Origin: Psychrobacter urativorans | GTDB taxonomy: Bacteria; Pseudomonadota; Gammaproteobacteria; Pseudomonadales; Moraxellaceae | Direction of reading: 5' to 3' | Assembly (NCBI RefSeq): GCF_904846695.1 | Contig: NZ_CAJHBR010000011.1 | Span: 1-64,000, forward strand | Length of the DNA stretch: 64,000 nt | Shown here: piece after piece, positions 58,484 to 64,000 of the stretch | Layout: each line of letters opens with the position of its first letter | Numbering within the stretch: position 1 is the stretch's first letter | Notes under the pieces: generated by a model | What the model saw: only the letters and a program-made list of their open reading frames with translations | The model's database searches: none | What the model was told of the DNA's origin: nothing | Translations under genes and position numbers: made by a program

Positions 58484-59302
58484 ATGAGTGATAATATTCA
58501 AACCGTAACAGTGCTTAGTAAAACCACTTGGACACCTAACTTATTTAGCTTTACTGTCACCAGACCGGATAGCTTCAAATTTACAGCTGGACAGTTTGTA
58601 CGCTTAGGGGTTAATCCTAGTCAGTTACAATATTATCAACAGCCACGAGCAGCAGCTGAACAAGCTGTCGATGAAGAGGTGTTTCGAGCTTATTCTATCG
58701 TCTCGTCACCTTTTGATGAAGTGTTGGAGTTTTTTTCAATCGTCATTCCTGATGGGGCTTTTACCTCGCAGTTGCAGCACCTACAAGTCGGTGATGAGCT
58801 ATTACTGAACACTATGCCCTTTGGCTTCTTGACCCTAGCTCGCTACCAAAAACCGCATCCTAAAGACTTGTGGCTATTAGCAACTGGCACTGGCCTAGCG
58901 CCGTTTTTATCTATGCTGCAAGACCTACAAACTTGGCAGGACTATGAGCATATTGTACTAGCTTATAGTGCGCGAACTGTAGAAGAGCTAGCCTACGTGG
59001 AGAAGATTGAGCAACTGCAACACAACTTTGGCTCCTTAGTAGATAATCCCGCTAAGCTAATCTTCATTCCTATTGTTACTCGTGAGTCAATGACCGATGC
59101 TTTAAGTGAGCGTCTGCCTAAGTTATTGTTGGATCAAAGCTTGCAACAGCGGGCCGGTATAGCCTTAGATATTGACAGCGCTCATGTTATGGTATGTGGC
59201 AACCCTGAAATGGTGGAAGATACCAAAGAGACGCTAAAAAGCTTAGGTATGGTGATGAATAGACGTGGTGAGGGTAATATAGCGGTAGAGAATTACTGGT
59301 AA
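58484..59302 (+). CDS. fpr: Ferredoxin/flavodoxin-NADP+ reductase
   Basis: 272 residues, of the bacterial plant-type FNR fold. FAD binding: RAYSIVSSPFDEVLEF (about 71-86); NADP binding: ATGTGLAPFLSMLQ and VMVCGNPEMVEDT. The end ENYW, with the last aromatic stacking on the flavin, is like E. coli Fpr. It passes electrons between NADPH and ferredoxin or flavodoxin, supporting redox repair and biosynthesis. It carries a 15-residue insertion (RAAAEQAVDEE) before the FAD motif. It is transcribed alone, with a terminator after it. Confidence 0.94.
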   Translation: MSDNIQTVTVLSKTTWTPNLFSFTVTRPDSFKFTAGQFVRLGVNPSQLQYYQQPRAAAEQAVDEEVFRAYSIVSSPFDEVLEFFSIVIPDGAFTSQLQHLQVGDELLLNTMPFGFLTLARYQKPHPKDLWLLATGTGLAPFLSMLQDLQTWQDYEHIVLAYSARTVEELAYVEKIEQLQHNFGSLVDNPAKLIFIPIVTRESMTDALSERLPKLLLDQSLQQRAGIALDIDSAHVMVCGNPEMVEDTKETLKSLGMVMNRRGEGNIAVENYW

Positions 59303-59411
59303 GAGCGCGGCAATATTTCTTGATAACTAGCCATTATTACGTTGATAGCTATGACTATGCTGTTAGCCACTGTTATGCTTGTCGCCTCTACTATAAACAA
59401 AGACAGTCAAC

Positions 59412-59456
59412 AAAAAGCCGCAATAGTCTTGCTGATAAAGACAGTTGCGGCTTTTT
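59412..59456 (+). terminator. Rho-independent terminator after fpr
   Basis: aaaaagccgcaa pairs with ttgcggcttttt; a smaller hairpin (gtctt...aagac) lies in the loop. T-rich on both sides, so it may also stop the convergent unknown gene. Confidence 0.8.
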
Positions 59457-59563
59457 GGTTTTTTAACGACTAAGGCTTAGATGTGTTGAGTATTAGTCTT
59501 TTTATAGACTATAAATGACAACCTTGCCAAGCATTGTCTAGACGTCTCATTTAGCCTTTTGGG

Positions 59564-60403
59564 TTAAGCCTCTTGACTGGGCTCAGTAGCATCAGCTATA
59601 GGATTGATCGGGCCTTTCATTAATTCCGGCTCATCTTCATCTCTAATAATATGTTCGCCATTACTACCACCTAATAAGTCGCGATAGTTGATTTGTGCTT
59701 TTAGGACCATCTGCTCTTCTTCAGATTCTCCATAATTCACTTGAACTTTATGCAGAGTGCTCATGATTTTGTCATTATTCTTCATCCAGCGATGAATATC
59801 TAGATAAATAATATCATCTTTAGCACGAGCAATATTGATATAAGTTAAGATAACGCCTAACGGGTCTTTTTTTAGCACTTTATGATAAAACCAAACGGCC
59901 AGCTTAATGCCTTGACGCTTGACAAAAGACTCACAGCGTAGATTAAGCACATCAGTAAAGGTCAGTTGACCAAACACAAAGCGCTGCACATTACGATCTA
60001 GTTGCACGTGAACTAACTTAAAGTTACTCGCCACTTCGACATAGATACCAGCGACATTGATAGTACAGAATAGTCGAAACCATTTATCATGCAGCTCAAC
60101 ACGCAGCTCTAAAATGGCGTTGACATTATCAGTGACGAATTTTTGTAGCGCATCGTTGACATATTTTTCTGGAACGGGCAGGGATATTTCGTCTTCTATC
60201 TTATCGGTAGTTTTGTTATATAAGTTTTTGATAACTTGAGTGAGGCTATCCCAACCATTACCAAAAGACTCACTAAAACGATAGCCGAGATTTTCTACAA
60301 AATCATCGAAGTCAGTGATGCTATCAGTACTGCGTCGATTGTTGTCGTTGTCACTATTAGATCTGTTGCTATATCTAGGGTCAATGTTTTCAGAGTCGCT
60401 CAA
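59564..60403 (-). CDS. Unrecognised 279-aa soluble protein
   Basis: 279 residues. I recognise no family. There is no signal peptide or membrane segment. The first 30 residues are a Ser/Asn/Asp/Arg-rich low-complexity tail, the middle (about 70-250) is a compact mixed fold with several beta strands (YVEVASNFKLVHVQL, QVNYGESEEEQMVLKAQINY) and the end is an acidic tail. It is convergent with fpr and divergent from the mscS-type gene. Possibly a lineage-specific protein. Confidence 0.75.
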   Translation of the reverse strand: MSDSENIDPRYSNRSNSDNDNNRRSTDSITDFDDFVENLGYRFSESFGNGWDSLTQVIKNLYNKTTDKIEDEISLPVPEKYVNDALQKFVTDNVNAILELRVELHDKWFRLFCTINVAGIYVEVASNFKLVHVQLDRNVQRFVFGQLTFTDVLNLRCESFVKRQGIKLAVWFYHKVLKKDPLGVILTYINIARAKDDIIYLDIHRWMKNNDKIMSTLHKVQVNYGESEEEQMVLKAQINYRDLLGGSNGEHIIRDEDEPELMKGPINPIADATEPSQEA

Positions 60404-60836
60404 GCTCTTTATCCTTGTATTCGATTATCCGTAAATTAGATGACAGCTATAAAGCTGTGTGATAGAGAATGAAATTAGTATATAGCAAAATAGCTAAGGG
60501 CAAAACTGATGCCGCCATATTGTAGCAAATCAGCTAAATAACCTACTAATAAACATCACATTATTGACCATTAAAGCACTAAGCGATCAAAATTAGAAGC
60601 CTGTGGCTGTGTTGCGCGCTGTCATTATTAACCATAGCCGTCTAATTGGTGCTCATGTTATGATAACCTTTAGCATTAGTTAGTAAGTGCTGTTATTAGC
60701 CATTGCTGCATAAGTAGGCGCTGGTAGTGTTGATAAGCAGAGGCGTAAAGACAGCGCACACAAAACCTTACTTAGTCAAAACCTTACTTAGTCAAAAGTA
60801 CAAATAACTCTCATAAAGTTGAAATAAAGAATTGAT
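60404..60836. other. Gene-free divergent region with a 16-bp tandem repeat
   Basis: 433 bases without a gene. accttacttagtcaaa is repeated twice in a row at 60765-60796, about 40 bases before the mscS-type gene. It includes TTAGTCAA twice and may be a binding site or slippage product. Confidence 0.5.
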
Positions 60837-61712
60837 ATGGAATTTTTAGGATTTACCTTAGATGTAGCTACCTTGACAGATAGTATGTTGAGCTTATTGT
60901 TTAAAATTTTATTGGCCTTATTGATATTTACTGTAGGACGCTGGCTAGCTCAGAAAGCTACCAGAATTTTGCATGGTATTATGATTCGTAGCCGAGTAGA
61001 TGTGACGGCTGCTAACTTTCTGAGTCGTATGCTCTATGGGGTGCTAATAGTCATCGTTGCTTTGGCGGCGCTAAATCAAGTGGGTGTCCATACTACTTCA
61101 GTAGTGGCTATTTTGGGTGGTGCAGCGGTCGCTATAGGACTGGCACTCAAAGATCAGCTGTCAAATTTTGCTGCTGGTATTATGATTGTGACTTTTCGCC
61201 CCTTCGTTAAAGGCGATTATGTACAAATTAGTAACTTCACTGGTACAGTAGGCGAGATTACTTTAGTTAATACTCATCTTACTACTATCAATAATCACGA
61301 TATTATTATCCCAAATAGCAGTATCACCACTTCGGCAGTGACCAATTATACTTCGCTGCCCAACCGCCGTGTCGATATTACTATCCGTATTGGCTACGAT
61401 GCCAATATAAAAGTCGTCAAAGACCTGATATTAAAGCTAGCCCATGATAATCCGGTAGCTTTCAATGATCCTGAACCTATCGTTCGCGTGACCAACTTAG
61501 GGGATAACTCTGTCGACTTGACTTTGAACGTTTGGACTACCAATGCCGACTGGTGGTCGATGCAGTGCGACTTGCTTGAGCAATTCAAAAACGTATTCGA
61601 CGATGAAAATATAAACATTCCCTTCCCGCAGCGTAGCGTACATATCAAGGGATTAGATCAAATGATCAACAATATGGATCAGTCACAAAAGCTACCTATG
61701 ACTAAAGACTAA
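60837..61712 (+). CDS. mscS: MscS-type small mechanosensitive channel
   Basis: 291 residues, close to E. coli MscS (286). Three membrane helices in the first 130 residues, with the pore helix TM3 in AILGGAAVAIGLALKDQLSNF and its extension AAGIMIVTFRPFVKGDYVQ. The cytoplasmic beta domain begins around GTVGEITLVNTHLTT. It releases solutes under sudden hypo-osmotic stress. The tail (about 275-291) is polar. It appears transcribed alone. Confidence 0.93.
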   Translation: MEFLGFTLDVATLTDSMLSLLFKILLALLIFTVGRWLAQKATRILHGIMIRSRVDVTAANFLSRMLYGVLIVIVALAALNQVGVHTTSVVAILGGAAVAIGLALKDQLSNFAAGIMIVTFRPFVKGDYVQISNFTGTVGEITLVNTHLTTINNHDIIIPNSSITTSAVTNYTSLPNRRVDITIRIGYDANIKVVKDLILKLAHDNPVAFNDPEPIVRVTNLGDNSVDLTLNVWTTNADWWSMQCDLLEQFKNVFDDENINIPFPQRSVHIKGLDQMINNMDQSQKLPMTKD

Positions 61713-61842
61713 TGATGTTTGAAGCCCTGTTAAAATGAATGGTAGTTGCCGTTATCTATAGCCAGTCTCATTTTATAACCTGTACTGCAGGGCTTGTCAT
61801 TTAACAAAGATTATAAGTAACGCTATAAGCAATGTGATAAAG

Positions 61843-62484
61843 CTATAAATAAGGATTAGCTAAGCCTAGTGCTTGTAAAATATCTATCTCAAAGCTCTCC
61901 ATCTCGTCCTGCTCATCTTGACCTAGCTCATGATCGAAACCTAGCAAATGTAGGATGCCATGTATTAATAAATGGCTAATATGCTGGGCCACGCTTTTAT
62001 TCTGCTCTTGCGCCTCGCGTACCATCACTTCATGACAGATAATCAACTCCCCTAATGGCAAAGTCGGCATCAGCTCAATAATGCTGGCAGGCATCTGGCT
62101 GGGATAAGATAAAATATTAGTCGGCTTATCTTTACCACGAGCCTCCATGTTGAGCTCACGTCCTTCGCTAGCGTCAGTTATATAGACTTCTAAAGCTTTA
62201 GGTTTTTGTTGCCATGTGGCGTTATCAATATCTGCAAAGTACGGCAGCTGTAGACCGTCCTGCATACGCTTATCAATATAAGCTAAGGTTGCGCTCAGTG
62301 CCGTTTGTAGGATCTCTTCAGTATAAAAACTATTGATGAGTTGCTCGTCAATAGTGTCGATAGCACTAATAGTTATCTCAGCTGCTTGAAGACTAGTAGC
62401 TACCATAGGATCGTTATTAGTATGGTCAGTATTGGCATTGTCAGTATTGGCATTAGTAGTGCCATCATCATTAGCTTGTGTCAT
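61843..62484 (-). CDS. ybeY: Endoribonuclease YbeY
   Basis: 213 residues; about 155 is usual. The metal site HLLIHGILHLLGFDHELGQ contains the three His of the family motif, and ILSYPSQMP and LGELIICHEVM are typical. YbeY is needed for 16S rRNA 3'-end maturation and ribosome quality control. The extra N-terminal 30-50 residues are Asn/Thr/Asp-rich and include a repeated NANTD, coded by a 15-bp tandem repeat near 62424-62453. It is preceded by the phoH-like gene, the usual ybeZ-ybeY order, 224 bases apart with a terminator between. Confidence 0.93.
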   Translation of the reverse strand: MTQANDDGTTNANTDNANTDHTNNDPMVATSLQAAEITISAIDTIDEQLINSFYTEEILQTALSATLAYIDKRMQDGLQLPYFADIDNATWQQKPKALEVYITDASEGRELNMEARGKDKPTNILSYPSQMPASIIELMPTLPLGELIICHEVMVREAQEQNKSVAQHISHLLIHGILHLLGFDHELGQDEQDEMESFEIDILQALGLANPYL

Positions 62485-62598
62485 ATCTGGCTCTTTTTAT
62501 CAATTAATACAGCTTATATGGTAGTATCTAAGCTATGCTCAAGCATATCAGCTGTCGATGTCAGGTTAATCATAATAACACGCCCTAATCTAAAGCAT

Positions 62599-62629
62599 AA
62601 AAAACCAGACTATTATTAGTCTGGTTTTT
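62599..62629 (-). terminator. Terminator between phoH-like and ybeY
   Basis: aaaaaccagacta pairs perfectly with tagtctggttttt around ttat, with T-runs on both strands. It lies 80 bases after the phoH-like stop and upstream of ybeY, so the two genes may have separate transcripts. Confidence 0.85.
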
Positions 62630-62708
62630 CGTTTTTTAACAGTAGCGTGCAAAAAGCTAAGCGTTTAACTATTTGCTTATTCAAAAGTTTAAAAGTTAAA
62701 GCTGCTAA

Positions 62709-63836
62709 TTATAGCTTAGCAGCAGCGTTAGCAATGGCTGCTCTACGATCTTGCTCAGCTAAACGCTCTTGCTTGCGCTTTTCTTCAAGTATCAATTGCT
62801 CATCATCGAACACATCATAAGCTTCAACGATTTTTTGTACCAACTGATGGCGTACCACGTCTTTTGAGTCAAACTTAGTAATATGAATCTCTTCAATACC
62901 ACTTAAGATTTCCAAAGCTTGGGTAAGGCCTGATTTGCTACCTCGTGGTAAGTCGACTTGAGTAATATCACCCGTAATCACTGCTCGTGAGCCGAAGCCT
63001 AAGCGAGTCAAAAACATCTTCATCTGCTCAGGAGTAGTGTTTTGTGCCTCATCTAAAATGACAAAAGAGTTATTCAAAGTACGACCACGCATATAAGCCA
63101 AAGGCGCTACTTCAATCTCTTGGCGTTCCAGCATTTTACCTACTTTTTCAAAACCTAACATCTCATACAGAGCGTCATATAAGGGGCGTAAATAAGGGTC
63201 GATTTTTTGTGATAAGTCGCCTGGTAAGAATCCTAGCTTTTCACCCGCTTCTACCGCTGGACGCACTAATAAAATACGTTCAATCTCGTTACGCTCAATC
63301 ATATCTACCGCACAAGCGACGGCCAAATAAGTTTTACCAGTACCAGCAGGGCCAATACCAAAGGAGACATCAGAGGTTAAGACGTTTTTAACATAGCTTT
63401 GTTGGTTACCGCCGCGTGGAATGATTCTACCTTTACGAGTCCGTAAACTAATAGGAGTGAATTCGCTGGCAGCATCGGGATGCTCATCATCACTGCTAGC
63501 GGCTTGTTTTTCGTCGTCTTCTATATCTTGATCGCGCGAAATGCTAGATTGGATAATAAGATGTAACTCTTCTGGAGTAATGTCTTTAGAGTTTTGCGCT
63601 TCGTCGGCTAATTTATACAAGATACGTTCACCACGCTCAATACCCGTTAGATCCCCAGTTAGGCAGAAGTCACCTTGGCGTTGGCTTATTTTAATATCGA
63701 GACGAGTTTGGATATATTTTAGGTGATGATTGTATTCGCCGAGCATGGTTTTTAGGTGGGCTTGGGTCAAATGTTCAAATATTACATGGCGGTTCATGGA
63801 GTCAGTCAAGCGAATATCCTTATGATGTTTGCCCAT
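62709..63836 (-). CDS. ybeZ: PhoH-like ATPase (YbeZ)
   Basis: 375 residues. A Walker A motif GPAGTGKTYLAVACA (about 158-172) and Walker B with VILDEAQNTT are clear, plus GDITQVDLPRG (motif III) typical of PhoH proteins. YbeZ is an NTP-binding partner of YbeY in rRNA processing. The N-terminal part (LTQAHLKTMLGEYNHHLKY, RQGDFCLTGD) is KH-like. It is the last gene before the window ends; the 164 bases after it show no gene. Confidence 0.93.
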   Translation of the reverse strand: MGKHHKDIRLTDSMNRHVIFEHLTQAHLKTMLGEYNHHLKYIQTRLDIKISQRQGDFCLTGDLTGIERGERILYKLADEAQNSKDITPEELHLIIQSSISRDQDIEDDEKQAASSDDEHPDAASEFTPISLRTRKGRIIPRGGNQQSYVKNVLTSDVSFGIGPAGTGKTYLAVACAVDMIERNEIERILLVRPAVEAGEKLGFLPGDLSQKIDPYLRPLYDALYEMLGFEKVGKMLERQEIEVAPLAYMRGRTLNNSFVILDEAQNTTPEQMKMFLTRLGFGSRAVITGDITQVDLPRGSKSGLTQALEILSGIEEIHITKFDSKDVVRHQLVQKIVEAYDVFDDEQLILEEKRKQERLAEQDRRAAIANAAAKL

Positions 63837-64000
63837 TATTGGCTAAGGGCTAAATAGATAAAGTAGTGAGTGAATCTGGCTTATGGTTAACGGCTTTGCT
63901 ATTGGTTTATTATGCTAAAAATGACAGTCGGATTTATTGGTTATTAGTAAGGATAAAGTTAGGGTTAGTAAATAAATAGCCTACATTCATTATGGTTGAT

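Overview
The window looks like chromosomal DNA of a gammaproteobacterium of the family Moraxellaceae, most like Psychrobacter. This is inferred from the moderate, AT-leaning composition, the 13-gene complex I operon with a fused nuoCD, the dut-algC-argB and leuS-lptE-holA gene orders, the divergent ispB/rplU-rpmA pair, an AdeIJK/MexAB-OprM-like pump and a KatE-type catalase. No database search was possible, so the genus is a judgement. I see no phage, CRISPR array, intact insertion sequence or recognisable antiviral cassette. Most of the window is core housekeeping DNA.

Region by region: (1) 1-3.7 kb is the only clearly accessory part. It starts at the tail of an rRNA operon (23S-5S spacer and an intact 5S gene). 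A 20-bp repeat of the 5S 3' end, a large unrecognised gene on the minus strand, a second decayed 5S copy with its own leader and terminator, a small membrane protein and a gene broken by a stop and a frameshift follow. (2) 3.7-10 kb holds stress and detoxification enzymes: OsmC-like, flavodoxin-like, DUF938 methyltransferase, dienelactone hydrolase, catalase and a metallo-beta-lactamase-fold hydrolase. (3) 10.0-11.0 kb is a minus-strand tRNA-Lys array made of 234-bp duplicated units. Each tRNA is preceded by a two-hairpin leader. (4) 11-16 kb has macAB. (5) 15-20 kb has leuS-lptE-holA. (6) 20-28.5 kb has a secreted protein, argB, algC, dut, mgtE and rep. (7) 28.9-36.8 kb has hemB and a complete RND tripartite pump. 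(8) 37.6-41 kb has ispB, rplU-rpmA and lolA. (9) 41.9-58.3 kb is the NADH dehydrogenase I operon nuoA-N. (10) 58.5-63.8 kb has fpr, an unknown gene, an mscS-type channel, ybeY and a phoH-like gene.

How the parts work together: nuo builds the proton-pumping NADH:quinone oxidoreductase, and ispB supplies the polyprenyl tail of its quinone. lptE and lolA serve outer-membrane biogenesis. The RND pump and MacAB both work across that envelope, and only the RND set carries its own outer-membrane channel here. katE, the OsmC protein and fpr fit oxidative-stress defence.

The least explained signal is a structured leader found before both tRNA-Lys genes, before an empty site in the same array, and again beside the 5S remnant about 10 kb away. 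Its loops and connectors stay identical while both strands of its stems change together. This is what selection on an RNA or DNA hairpin would produce. The same behaviour is seen in a second, separate hairpin of the tRNA-Lys repeat.
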